From Bradyrhizobium erythrophlei (lineage in GTDB: Bacteria > Pseudomonadota > Alphaproteobacteria > Rhizobiales > Xanthobacteraceae), in assembly GCA_900129675.1 (NCBI GenBank), contig FSRD01000001.1:1291501-1355500 (forward strand): a stretch of DNA of 64,000 nt, read 5' to 3'. Positions 9,057-17,481 of the stretch are shown here, piece by piece (the stretch's first letter is position 1; each line of letters begins with the position of its first letter). The notes below the pieces were generated by a model. It was not told the DNA's origin. It searched no databases and worked only from the letters and a program-made list of their open reading frames with translations. The position numbers and the translations under genes are program-made.

Positions 9057-9265
9057 GGCTGGCTTGATCGCGCCGTTCTGGCGTACCTCGAATTCCGGAC
9101 GCTGTTATCGCGCGAGGAACGATCGAGGTCGGCCGTCGGGGTGTCGTTCATCCGGAGTTCCTTTCGACCTCGGAATTGTCTACGGGACGCGCTCTGCAAC
9201 CAGGATCGGCGATCGCGCTTATAAAGACAACCATTGGAGGCTCCCTTGCGCGCAAAGGAGGTCGC

Positions 9266-10195
9266 TCAAGCCGACCTACGTTGCGGCCTGGCCGCCGTCT
9301 TCTTGGCGGCCGCTTCCTTCGCCGGCTTCTTGCCCGCGATCGGCATCAGCATTTCCTTCTGGCCGGCCGCCGCCTTTCGCGGCTTCTTGGCACCTTTCTT
9401 CGGAGCGTTGGTCTCGTCCGCGGCGCCGCCGACGCTCTTGCGCAGCGCGTCCATCAGGTCGACGACGTTCTCTCCGCGCGGCCGCTCCTTCGGCGTAATC
9501 GGCTTGCCCGAGCGCTTGCTGTTGATCAGATCGACGAGCGCGGTCTCGTAGTGGTCCTCGAACTTCTGCGGCTCGAACCGGCCGGACTTCTGCTGCACAA
9601 TGTGCCTGGCGAGATCGAGCATGTCCTTGGTCACTTTGACGTCCTGGATCTCGTCGAAATATTCCTCCTGGGAACGCACTTCATAGGGGTAGCGAAGTAG
9701 CGTCCCCATCAGACCCTTGTCCAGCGGTTCGAGCGCGATGATGTGCTCGCGGTTGGTCAGAACCACGCGACCTATCGCTACCTTGTTCATGCTCTTGATG
9801 GTTTCGCGGATCACTGCGAAGGCGTCGTGTCCAACCTTGCCATCGGGCCGCAGGTAGTAGGGTCGAATCAGGTAGCGCGGGTCGATCTCGTCGCGGTCAA
9901 CGAACTCGTCGATCTCGATGGTGCGCGTCGACTCCAGCGCGAGATCCTCGAGTTCCTCCTTGCTCACCTCGACGAAGGTGTCCTTGTCGAGCGCGTAGCC
10001 CTTCACGATGTCTTCGTTGGCGACCTCCTCGCCGGTGTCGGCGTCCACCTTGGCGTACTTGATGCGGTGGCCGGTCTTCCGGTTGAGCTGGTTGAACGAA
10101 ATCTTCTCGCTCTCCGAGGTGGCCGGGTACAGCGCGACCGGACAGGTGACGAGTGACAGACGAAGGAAACCTTTCCAATTAGCGCGGGGGGCCAT
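9266..10195 (-). CDS. ku: non-homologous end joining protein Ku
   Basis: A 309-residue bacterial Ku homodimer subunit, which binds double-strand DNA ends and recruits the LigD ligase. The start MAPRANWKGFLRLSLVTCPV is the classic Ku N-terminus. The core contains NQLNRKTGHRIKYAKVD, VVLTNREHIIALEPLDKGLMG and LRYPYEVR. After about residue 255 comes a Lys- and Ala-rich tail (KKGAKKPRKAAAGQ, KKTAARPQRRSA), typical of C-terminal DNA-binding extensions. The open frame reaches 10486, but family alignment puts the start at 10195. No ligD is adjacent. It is divergent from the gene at 10401. Confidence 0.95.
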   Translation of the reverse strand: MAPRANWKGFLRLSLVTCPVALYPATSESEKISFNQLNRKTGHRIKYAKVDADTGEEVANEDIVKGYALDKDTFVEVSKEELEDLALESTRTIEIDEFVDRDEIDPRYLIRPYYLRPDGKVGHDAFAVIRETIKSMNKVAIGRVVLTNREHIIALEPLDKGLMGTLLRYPYEVRSQEEYFDEIQDVKVTKDMLDLARHIVQQKSGRFEPQKFEDHYETALVDLINSKRSGKPITPKERPRGENVVDLMDALRKSVGGAADETNAPKKGAKKPRKAAAGQKEMLMPIAGKKPAKEAAAKKTAARPQRRSA

Positions 10196-10400
10196 GGTAC
10201 GCAGAACTCCACTTTGGGACGGGCTCGGATTCAAGACGAACGGGAGCGGCTGGTTCCGACATCCCACCGGCCCTGCCGTCGATTCATCCCTAACGGTCCG
10301 CGCTGCGCCATCGGAATCCGCGTCACGGACTTGACTCGCTGGGAACAAATAAGGAACATTATAGCTCAGCCCGCCGATCCGAGTTCGGGAGCGCACATCC

Positions 10401-10697
10401 GTGACGGTCACGATCGATCTGGACAAGAATCCGTTCTTTCGGGAAGCAGTCGAGCGCGTGCGCAGGCGGAGCAGAATCGACAGCATCGAGATCGTGCTGC
10501 ACGCGCGCTTCCCGGAGTCGCGACCAGAAGATCTGAGCCGGCTTCAGGCGCTTTCGCAGGACGAACTGAATGAAATGCTTAGCCATGTCTACGCCTTGCG
10601 CCCGGCTTTGTCGGCTGGAGCTTCGCTCGGCCACTGCTGCCAGATCAGCATGTTGCGCGAGAGCGAGTCCGAGTATTCCGGATCGCTCTCGCGGTGA
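10401..10697 (+). CDS. hypothetical protein, 3' end overlapping a convergent gene
   Basis: The GTG start at 10401 opens a 98-codon frame. The first 66 residues look like a genuine helical protein (IDLDKNPFFREAVERVRRRS, then IEIVLHARFP and LQALSQDELNEMLSHVYALRP). The remaining 30 codons lie antisense to the end of the convergent gene at 10589 and have no coding character. The natural C-terminus was therefore probably lost or replaced by rearrangement. No family is recognised. It is divergent from ku across about 205 nt. Confidence 0.45.
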   Translation: MTVTIDLDKNPFFREAVERVRRRSRIDSIEIVLHARFPESRPEDLSRLQALSQDELNEMLSHVYALRPALSAGASLGHCCQISMLRESESEYSGSLSR

Positions 10698-11218
10698 TTG
10701 ATCGCGTACTCCAGCTTCTCGATCGCCCGCTCCGACTCCATCGCGTCGTCCTCGCGCTCGAACGGGAAGTGGATCATCCGTTCGTAGTTCGGCATCTGAT
10801 GCTGGAATCCGATGTGCGCGAGGTACTGGATGCGTCGCCAGTAGTCCTTCGGCATGTCGACGCGAAGCTCGCCGGCGCGCGGGTCCGTCCACTCCTGACC
10901 GGCGGCGAAGCCCTTCTGCCACGCGGCCTCGCCCATCGCGTCGCCCAGGGTCGCGGCTCCCAACGTGTAGAGGTCGCCCTTGCCCTTGTCGCCCTTCCCG
11001 CGCTTCAGGGCCCCCGCCATGTAATCGAGCGCCTTCTCGACCTTCTCCGGCAGCGGCTGGTCCTTCACCTCGTAGTGGTAGCTGCAGGCGCGCGAGATGT
11101 CGGCCGTCGCCTCCCGGATCCCGGCGAGCCGGCCGGCCTGATAGCGGCTGTTGAGCACCCACCAGACGATGCCGACGATGATCGCGACGCCGACGGCGGC
11201 GGCAAACCTGTCGTCCAT
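10589..11218 (-). CDS. membrane-anchored hypothetical protein (209 aa)
   Basis: The N-terminus has a single hydrophobic segment (residues 6-22, FAAAVGVAIIVGIVWWV), predicting an inner-membrane anchor with the rest soluble. The soluble part is helical and charged: VEKALDYMAGALKRGKGDKG, GEAAWQKGFAAGQEW, DMPKDYWRRIQYLAHIG. No catalytic motif or known domain is seen. It converges on the gene at 10401, overlapping its tail. Coding quality is good throughout, so it is likely expressed; its role is unknown. Confidence 0.6.
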   Translation of the reverse strand: MDDRFAAAVGVAIIVGIVWWVLNSRYQAGRLAGIREATADISRACSYHYEVKDQPLPEKVEKALDYMAGALKRGKGDKGKGDLYTLGAATLGDAMGEAAWQKGFAAGQEWTDPRAGELRVDMPKDYWRRIQYLAHIGFQHQMPNYERMIHFPFEREDDAMESERAIEKLEYAINHRESDPEYSDSLSRNMLIWQQWPSEAPADKAGRKA

Positions 11219-11272
11219 GACTCCCCCTCCTGCAATCCCTGGTTATAGTGGACGGATCGGGGGCGGTTTTCC

Positions 11273-11371
11273 ATGGCTTACGACGATCCCAAGCTGCCGC
11301 GGGCGGTGCTGCGCGGCGAAGAACTCTATGTCGGCAACGACAAGGAGCCGTACTTCCGCGACCCTGACTAG
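11273..11371 (+). CDS. possible 32-residue protein
   Basis: ATG 11273 to TAG 11371 encodes MAYDDPKLPRAVLRGEELYV and then GNDKEPYFRDPD. The composition is protein-like and the frame begins 54 nt upstream of, and divergent from, the membrane protein gene, but there is no clear ribosome site. It may be a real small protein or the start of a truncated gene. No function is suggested. Confidence 0.35.
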   Translation: MAYDDPKLPRAVLRGEELYVGNDKEPYFRDPD

Positions 11372-11730
11372 GTGATCCATCTCGACGTCACGGACCTGAA
11401 GGTCGCCGGCGGCCTAGAGCAGTCCGACCCGATGGAGGGCCGGAGCCCTAAGGTCGCCGTCGCGCCCGGGCTCCGGGGCCTCGCCAGGCTGGAGGGCCGG
11501 GACAAGTTCGCCGGCGCCGCTGTCCCGGCCCCGGTCCACGCCACGTCTTGCCCGGTTAATCGCGCACGCGGAGCGCTCGCTCCACTTCCCGCCCGATGGG
11601 CCAATGCAAAGCCCGCGGACTGGCGAGCAGTCGGGTCAAGGCCGCAGCCGCCGAAGGCGGGGGCGCGCAGCACCAGCCTTGAGCCGCGGCTGATCGGCCG
11701 GTCCATTCAACGATTGCCGCTGGGGCTTTG
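11372..11730. other. stretch without a supported gene
   Basis: Several long open frames occur on both strands (for example plus 11372-11758 and minus 11368-11706), but all are rich in Ala, Arg, Gly and Pro without motifs, as expected for noncoding high-GC DNA. No hairpin, repeat or RNA gene was recognised. Confidence 0.4.
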
Positions 11731-12060
11731 TCAGAACTTCGGCGGCGGAGGGAGGTAGGGTATGCCCCACAGGTCATAGCGCGGAACGAGATCCCATTCC
11801 GGCGGCAGGTCGGACACGCCATACTGCTCAAGCTGGCTCTGTACTTTGGTCGCGAGGTGCGTCAAATGACTGGCGCCCCACGATGCCAGCCGACCATTCC
11901 TCTGCATCAATTTCTGCGCGGTGCACGCAATTGCCACTTGCCGCGCGGCCACAGCTTTTTGGGACGATGTAGCTGCCATGCGGTCTGATTTCACCCCGCA
12001 GAACCGTTGCTCTTCCCTTTGAAGAGCTAGGCGAAAGGCCGCGTGGCCCTTGCTGGCCAC
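11731..12060 (-). CDS. hypothetical protein, perhaps the 3' half of a frameshifted gene
   Basis: This frame reads a protein-like C-terminus, QLEQYGVSDLPPEWDLVPRY followed by DLWGIPYLPPPPKF, preceded by a basic helical region. Just upstream, a different minus frame (12061-12232) contains another plausible segment, VEKVKPISGWQRLFGRMGDT and LERRLQALERKA. The two may be parts of one gene with a frameshift near 12060, or unrelated neighbours. No family is recognised. This part of the island is heavily rearranged, so confidence is low. Confidence 0.35.
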   Translation of the reverse strand: MASKGHAAFRLALQREEQRFCGVKSDRMAATSSQKAVAARQVAIACTAQKLMQRNGRLASWGASHLTHLATKVQSQLEQYGVSDLPPEWDLVPRYDLWGIPYLPPPPKF

Positions 12061-12235
12061 CTGCCGCCTTCCGCTCGAGCGCCTGCAGACGTCGCTCCAG
12101 AGTGTCGCGCTCGGTGTCGCCCATCCGCCCGAAGAGGCGTTGCCAGCCGCTGATCGGCTTCACCTTTTCGACCGCGTCCCTGTCGCCGGCAGGCTGCCTT
12201 TCTAGGTCGCGAAGCTGCTGACCACTCGCCACGAC

Positions 12236-12528
12236 TTGGCGCCTGGCAGCCTGGAGGGACGCCGGTTCCGGAAGCGTGTCGCTTTGTCCCGCGATCCTCG
12301 TCTGCGTTTCACCGACGGGGAGATCGTCGCGGCGATCAAGGCGATCGCCGCCGAGGGCGCGCCGCTGTCCCGCGCCACGGTGCGCAAGCGCCTCGGCGGC
12401 GGCGGCTCGACCCGGATTTCCGCGATCCTGAAGGAGTACGCCGCCGGCGCCTACGGTCCACCGGCGCGGTCCGGACTTAACGGCCCGGTCCGGTCCGGAC
12501 CGGCTGGTCCGGCCTCCGCGCCCGCGGA
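12236..12528 (+). pseudogene. KfrA N-terminal-like DNA-binding protein fragment
   Basis: The segment RFTDGEIVAAIKAIAAEGAP followed by LSRATVRKRLGGGGSTRISAILKEYAA matches the N-terminal DNA-binding region of KfrA-like proteins, which are known from plasmids and integrative elements. In complete members a long coiled coil follows. Here the sequence degenerates into Gly-, Pro- and Ser-rich residues where it meets the truncated integrase at about 12528, so only the N-terminus is left. It supports the idea that this region came from a mobile element. Confidence 0.5.
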
Positions 12529-13791
12529 GGCCAGCCCTAGCTCGACTAGATGATCATGCAGCGGCACCTCGCGATACTCTCCCATCTTCGCCGCGTCGGC
12601 ATCTATCCTGATAAAGCGGATTCCCTTCTTGACCTTGAAGTCGGACGGCAAGAGCTGCGTGATCTCGTTGACCCGCGCACCCGTGTAGGCGCATATCCAC
12701 GGCACCCAGCGTCTCGCGGCCGCGTGCTCTTGCGTCATCCCGCGCGGCGCCGGCGCGAACGTCGCCTTCAGGATCGCCCGCGCCTCCTCCTCCGAGAATC
12801 CCTTCTCCCGCTGCTTTTTCTTTTTCTTGACCCTGACCGTCACTCCCTTCGCGACATTCTCGGCGAGCGCCAACTGCTGGACGGCGTAGCCCAGCGTGGC
12901 CCTCACCGCCGCAAGATACGAGTTTCTGACCGTCTTGGGATCGAGCGTCTTCTCCGCGAACTTTTCCTTCGTTCTCGAATCCTTCGCCTGGCCAGCGGTC
13001 TTGGACCGATTCGGCTTCTTTGTCGCCAGCAGCTTGTCCTTCCAGGCGATGACGTCCTACCTAGCCAGCCTGGCCAGATCGTCATGCCCGACGAAAGCCA
13101 TCAGGGAGGAGACCTTGGTCCTCCACGAGGAGCGCGTCTTCGGCGTGACGCCGGCCTCATCGGCGTAGCGGTCGAACATCGTCATGGCATCGACCTTGCC
13201 GTCGTGGGCGAGGACCTCTACCGGAGCGAAGCGATCGGCGTCGGGATCCGGCCGCCAGTTGCCGCCGGCGATCTTCAGGAGCTGTTTGGCGGCCTGCTCC
13301 TTGGCGTTGACGTACTCCGCCACGAAGCCGTCGAGCGTGGGGCCGGAAAGCCGGATCCCCCGCTTTTCCAGGAATGTGTTCACCTCCTCGCCGAAGGTCG
13401 TACGGAGATGATAATTCAGCGGGACGAGCGTGATGCGGCGCTTCCTGCGCTTCTCCAGCCGCTCGAGTTCGGCTTCCCATTCGAACGGGCGCCCGGGATT
13501 TTCCCCGTGAGCAGCGACCATCTCCCGGTAAAACTCGCCGGCCAGCGCCGAGATCCGGCGCTGCGACAGCACCGTGTAGGTGCGGCCGTTGAGGTGCTCG
13601 TGCCACATCCGCTCGAGCTTCACGTTCTCTTCCTGACAGCGGAGCTTGGCCAGTTCGGAATCGGAGGTTCCGAGCGAGAACTTGATCTCCCGCCGCCCCA
13701 TGAAGGCGACGAGATTCGCCGGGACGCGGCGTCGGAACCAGAGATTTTCGCTGCGGGGGTTCTTCCAGGGAGTGAGCATGCGCATCGCCAT
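12529..13791 (-). pseudogene. tyrosine recombinase (integrase), nonsense mutation and C-terminal truncation
   Basis: A phage-type integrase remnant. The N-terminal arm and core-binding part (MRMLTPWKNPRSENLWFRRR, FSLGTSDSELAKLR) runs to LARLAR, then an in-frame TAG at 13057-13059 interrupts DVIAWKDKLLATKK. The same frame continues through YLAAVRATLGYAVQ and the catalytic N-part with the first Arg (WICAYTGARVNEI) to DHLVELGL at about 12529. The HxxR box and the nucleophilic Tyr are absent because the frame passes into the KfrA-like fragment. The gene starts 90 nt from the 3' end of tRNA-Ser and reads away from it, the usual position for a tRNA-targeting integrase. Confidence 0.8.
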
Positions 13792-13880
13792 TCGTGGACC
13801 ACCTTTGTGTACCACCGGGCGTTTGCGAAAGGCCTTATTCTATCGATACAATTTGAATTTACTACGCTTTTCGGGAGGGC

Positions 13881-13970
13881 TGGCGGAGAGAGTGGGATTC
13901 GAACCCACGGTACGGTTTCCCGCACACACGCTTTCCAAGCGTGCGCCTTAAGCCACTCGGCCATCTCTCC
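13881..13970 (-). tRNA. tRNA-Ser(GGA)
   Basis: On the minus strand the acceptor stem GGAGAGA pairs with TCTCTCC and the CCA end is encoded (TGG at 13881-13883 on the plus strand). The D-arm region GGCCGAGTGGCTTAAGG, the anticodon stem-loop CACGCTTGGAAAGCGTG with anticodon GGA, a long variable arm (GCGGGAAACCGT) and the T loop GGGTTCGAATCCC are all visible. At 90 nt with a long variable arm, it is a class II serine tRNA. It borders the integrase remnant and is the likely attachment site of the decayed island to its left. Confidence 0.96.
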
Positions 13971-14168
13971 GGAGGCCCTCTCTTGAAGGGGCAGGCCGCA
14001 TTTTGCAAGGGAGCGCAGGCGCGGGGATTGAGATTTACCTAATTGTTTGAATATACTACGTAATTTAGAACGGCTGGCGGCCACGGTCGGGGCGCCTCGC
14101 AAATCGTTGAACCCGAATCCGGCTGATGCCGACGACGATTAAGGACAAATCAATTGGCGGAGGGCGGC

Positions 14169-14513
14169 ATGATCATAACCCGGACGATCGCTTTCGCGAT
14201 TTGCGTGGCTGCGGCCATCGCCGGCGCGGCCGGCCCGGCGATGGCGCAGACCTGCACCAGGCAGGGCGTCGATGTGAACTGCGACGATGGCCGGCGCGGC
14301 GTGTTGACCGGAGATGCGATCATCTGGGCCGACGGGACCCGCTCGAACCTGGCCTCGCCGCATCCGAGCGTCATCATCGGCAACAAGTCGTCGGTGGTCG
14401 TCGGACAGGGCGTGTTCGTCGGTCAGGGCAAGGGCGTCGTGCCGATGGAAAATCCAAGCGACCCGCGCCAGGCGCGTTGCCCGGTGCTCGATGGCGTGTC
14501 GTATTGTTATTAG
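14169..14513 (+). CDS. small secreted protein (114 aa)
   Basis: The start is ATG 14169, with GGAGGGCGG just upstream; an upstream in-frame start at 14154 is less likely. Residues 1-26 are a typical signal peptide (TIAFAICVAAAIAGAAGPAMA, cleavage after AMA). The mature part is about 88 residues with Cys in TCTRQGVDVNC and near the end (ARCPVLDGVSYCY), so two disulfides are possible. A Gly- and Val-rich middle (VVVGQGVFVGQGKGVV) looks like beta strands. It is predicted periplasmic or extracellular. The family is unknown. Confidence 0.7.
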   Translation: MIITRTIAFAICVAAAIAGAAGPAMAQTCTRQGVDVNCDDGRRGVLTGDAIIWADGTRSNLASPHPSVIIGNKSSVVVGQGVFVGQGKGVVPMENPSDPRQARCPVLDGVSYCY

Positions 14514-14539
14514 GGCGCGAAATCAGATCGAACCGACGC

Positions 14540-14945
14540 ACTCAAACTATCCCCGTCACCCTGGGGAGGCCGCAAAGCGGCTGTCTCGAAGGGCGACAGG
14601 GGCGCGTGTTCCGCAAAAGTGCATACCGGTTTTGCGGTGAGAACACGCGCGATTTAAGATTCTTTGCCGTGTCATCCTTCGAGGGTCACGAAGCCTGTCA
14701 TCGGGCGCGCATCGCGCGACCCGTTGGCTCGCACGTCAGGATGACGGAGAGTACGAACTCTCATCCTGAGGAGCTTGCCACCGGGTCCGCGCGAAGCGCG
14801 GCCCGATGATAAACTCCGCAAGCGTCTCGAAGGATGGACGCAACACTCGGACTCGCGGCCATCCTTCGAGACGCGGCGAAGACGCCGCTCCTCGGGATGA
14901 GGTCCGAGATAGCTTCATAGCCTCTCAGGATGACGAGCTGAAACC
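14540..14945. repeat. mosaic of intergenic palindromic repeats
   Basis: No gene is seen. The region contains an inverted-repeat unit (gcgcgtgttccgcaaaagtg ... gagaacacgcgc, 14601-14652) and pieces of the dispersed repeat found elsewhere in the window (catcgggcgcgcatcgcgcg, acccgttggctcgc near 14700-14732). It also has two opposed blocks of the type ccttcgagacgcggcgaaga ... cctcgggatgag (14770-14935). They lie downstream of the secreted-protein gene and of otsA and could form strong RNA hairpins between convergent transcripts. Confidence 0.6.
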
Positions 14946-14974
14946 TGCCGAATTCAACTCAAAACCGTTGTGCT

Positions 14975-16474
14975 TCAGTAATATCGCGGGTTGCTATTGA
15001 TCGAACGAAGTGACCGTAGCGCCGGTTGCTCCGCCGTGATCGGCCCGATCACTTCCCTGTCGGATTGCGTGTCCTGCAGCGCGTCGACGAAATCGGCAAA
15101 CCAGTCCTGGATGGTATGGCTGCGGAGTTTCGTGATCATCGCTTCCCAGCGCATCCGCCGCTCGGTCAGCGGCATCGAGAGTGCGATCGCGATGGTGCGC
15201 GCCATGCCGTCGATATCGTGGGGATTTACCAGCAGCGCGGTGTCGAGTTCATTGGCGGCGCCGGCGAATTTCGACAGCACCAGCACGCCGGGATCGGCGG
15301 CGTTTTGGGCCGCGACATATTCCTTCGCGACGAGATTCATGCCGTCCTGCAACGGCGTCACCACGCCGACCTGCGCGGTGCGATAGAGACCCGCGAGCAC
15401 GGCCTGGCCGTAGCCCTTGTTGAGATAACGGATCGGCGTCCAGTCGACCTCGCCATGGCTGCCGTTGACGTCGCTGACGAGTTTTGCCACCTCGCTCTGC
15501 AGATTGCCGTAAGCCTCGATCGCGCCGCGAGACGGGGTGGCGATCTGCAGCAGAGAGACCGTGCGCCTGAGCTGCGGCTGCAAGGTCCACATCCGGTCGA
15601 ATGCCCTGATGCGATTGACTAGGCCCTTGGAGTAGTCCAGCCGGTCGACGCCGATCGCAAGCTTCTCGCCATTCAGGCTGCGCCGCAACCGCGATACGTC
15701 CGGATGGGTCGACGCCTTGGCCGCGAGCTGGGCGAACTTTTCCGGATCGATGCCGATGGGGAATACCGCGGCGCGCGTCTCGCCATGACGTGAGGTGACG
15801 ACACCGTCGTGCACGGCGAGATCAAGATCGCATTGAACGTAAGTCAGGAAATTCTCGCAGTCTTCCTCGGTCTGGAAGCCGATCAGATCATACGCCAGCA
15901 TCGCTTCGATCAGGTCGCGATGATGCGGCACGCCGCCGATCACGGCGCGCGTAGGCCAGGGCGTATGCAGGAAGAAGCCAACCGGTTGGGTGATGCCGAG
16001 ATCACGGAGCTCCGCGCCAAGCGAGAGAAAATGATAGTCCTGAACCCAGAACGCGGTGTCAGGTTTCTGGAATCGCAACAGCGCGCGCGCCATGAAGGCG
16101 TTCACCTCGCGATATGACAGATAGTCGTCGTGGCAGGCGTGGATCAGATCGGCGCGGGAGTGCAGCGCCGGCCACAGCGCAGAATTGGCAAAGCCTTCGT
16201 AATAGCCGCCGTAATGTGCGGCCGGCAGATCTAGCATCGCCAGCGCGCCGGCGCCCAAGGCCTCAATTTCGGCGAATGGCTCCTTCTGGTTCCCGTCGCG
16301 GACCCGTCCGCTGGAACCGACCCAGATCGCACCGGATTCCTCGACAACCGGCAGCAAAGCGGCCGCGAGCCCCCCCGTCATGGGCTCGTTGGCCTTGCCG
16401 CGCGAAACGCGGTTTGAAACGACGACGAGGTTCAAAGGGTCCCCTCCTGTTGAGGCGCGCGTGTTAACAACCAT
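14975..16474 (-). CDS. otsA: trehalose-6-phosphate synthase
   Basis: A 499-residue GT20 glycosyltransferase of usual length that transfers glucose from UDP-glucose to glucose-6-phosphate in the cytoplasm. The N-terminus reads LVVVSNRVSRG, then MTGGLAAALLPVV (sugar-phosphate-binding loop). Middle motifs include VWVQDYHFLSLGAELR and HTPWPTRAV; the C-terminal nucleotide-sugar domain has GVDRLDYSKGLVNRI and LQDGMNLVAKEYVAAQ. It lies 164 nt downstream of otsB on the same strand, so the two steps of trehalose synthesis are encoded together. The last 30 or so residues after QDTQSDREV are a nonconserved tail. Confidence 0.95.
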   Translation of the reverse strand: MVVNTRASTGGDPLNLVVVSNRVSRGKANEPMTGGLAAALLPVVEESGAIWVGSSGRVRDGNQKEPFAEIEALGAGALAMLDLPAAHYGGYYEGFANSALWPALHSRADLIHACHDDYLSYREVNAFMARALLRFQKPDTAFWVQDYHFLSLGAELRDLGITQPVGFFLHTPWPTRAVIGGVPHHRDLIEAMLAYDLIGFQTEEDCENFLTYVQCDLDLAVHDGVVTSRHGETRAAVFPIGIDPEKFAQLAAKASTHPDVSRLRRSLNGEKLAIGVDRLDYSKGLVNRIRAFDRMWTLQPQLRRTVSLLQIATPSRGAIEAYGNLQSEVAKLVSDVNGSHGEVDWTPIRYLNKGYGQAVLAGLYRTAQVGVVTPLQDGMNLVAKEYVAAQNAADPGVLVLSKFAGAANELDTALLVNPHDIDGMARTIAIALSMPLTERRMRWEAMITKLRSHTIQDWFADFVDALQDTQSDREVIGPITAEQPALRSLRSINSNPRYY

Positions 16475-16638
16475 TCATCAATATGGTTCCTCGTCACCCT
16501 TTCAACGAATTGAAACCAAAATCGGACCGGATGGAGCGGAACTCATCGGAACTCACGAAAAAGAAAATTTGCGCGAGACATCGCGCGATCCGCAAAGAAA
16601 CCGCATTCGATTCGAGGCGCGGAAAAATCCGGCGCCGA

Positions 16639-17475
16639 TTATGGCAGCGGTGCGTCCCTTTCATCATCGAGCAGATGCGCGAGAAATTCCCGCACATCGC
16701 TCGGCGCATCGAAATGCCCGGCTACACCGTGCGCGCGGCGGCCGACGGAAAAGGCGAGACCATCGAGATCCGGCATGATCGCGAACACCGATTCGTCGGT
16801 GACGTCGTCGCCGATGAAAAACGGACGTCTGCCCTTGAACGGTTCGCGCGTCATCAATTCCCGCACGCCGCTCGCCTTGGTGAACCCGGAATGCTTGATC
16901 TCGAAGACGCTTTTTCCGGGCAGCACTTCGATTGGCGCGTTCGGCAGATCGGCCCGGATCAGGGATATCGCTTCATAGATCGCCTTTTCCGCATGCGGCG
17001 CCAGGCGATAATGCAGCGCGAGCGAATAGCCCTTGTCTTCCAGCAATATTCCAGGGCTCAGCTTGGCAATCGCCGCGAGGCGCCGTTTCAATTCCTTGTC
17101 CATCGGCGGCGCGTGGCTGGCCACCGCGTCGCTGTCGGGATCGAGGCGCATCTCCGCGCCATGGCCGCCGACGGCTGGATACTGATCCGGCGCAAAGATC
17201 AGGTCGATATCATTCAGCGAACGGCCGCTGACGAGCGCGAGCGCGCCGCCCGTTCGCTGCAGCAGCCGGTTGAGGGTTTTCGACAGGCCAGGCGGCACCC
17301 AGACTTCACGCGGGGTCGGCGCCAGATCGAGCAGCGTGCCGTCGATGTCGAGCAGCACGGCGGTCTCGCTCAAATGCGGCACCAGCGAGCGCGGCACCGG
17401 AACGGTTTCCGGTGACGCTTCGTCTTCGGGCGACAGTTCATCTTCAAATGGCATTTCGGCCAGATCCTGATTCAT
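16639..17475 (-). CDS. otsB: trehalose-6-phosphate phosphatase
   Basis: A 278-residue HAD-superfamily phosphatase that removes phosphate from trehalose-6-phosphate. The nucleophile motif is LLDIDGTLLDLAPTP (residues 40-54), and late motifs GDDVTDESVFA and KSVFEIKH are present. The N-terminus is an acidic, nonconserved extension of about 30 residues. It starts 6 nt after the end of the MFS transporter gene and lies upstream of otsA, so the likely transcript is MFS-otsB-otsA. Confidence 0.94.
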   Translation of the reverse strand: MNQDLAEMPFEDELSPEDEASPETVPVPRSLVPHLSETAVLLDIDGTLLDLAPTPREVWVPPGLSKTLNRLLQRTGGALALVSGRSLNDIDLIFAPDQYPAVGGHGAEMRLDPDSDAVASHAPPMDKELKRRLAAIAKLSPGILLEDKGYSLALHYRLAPHAEKAIYEAISLIRADLPNAPIEVLPGKSVFEIKHSGFTKASGVRELMTREPFKGRRPFFIGDDVTDESVFAIMPDLDGLAFSVGRRAHGVAGHFDAPSDVREFLAHLLDDERDAPLP

Positions 17476-17481
17476 CTCATC

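Noticed and set aside
14100..14170. Upstream start (14154) for the secreted protein
   Set aside because: The ATG at 14169 has the stronger ribosome site and places the signal peptide's basic residue at the N-terminus.
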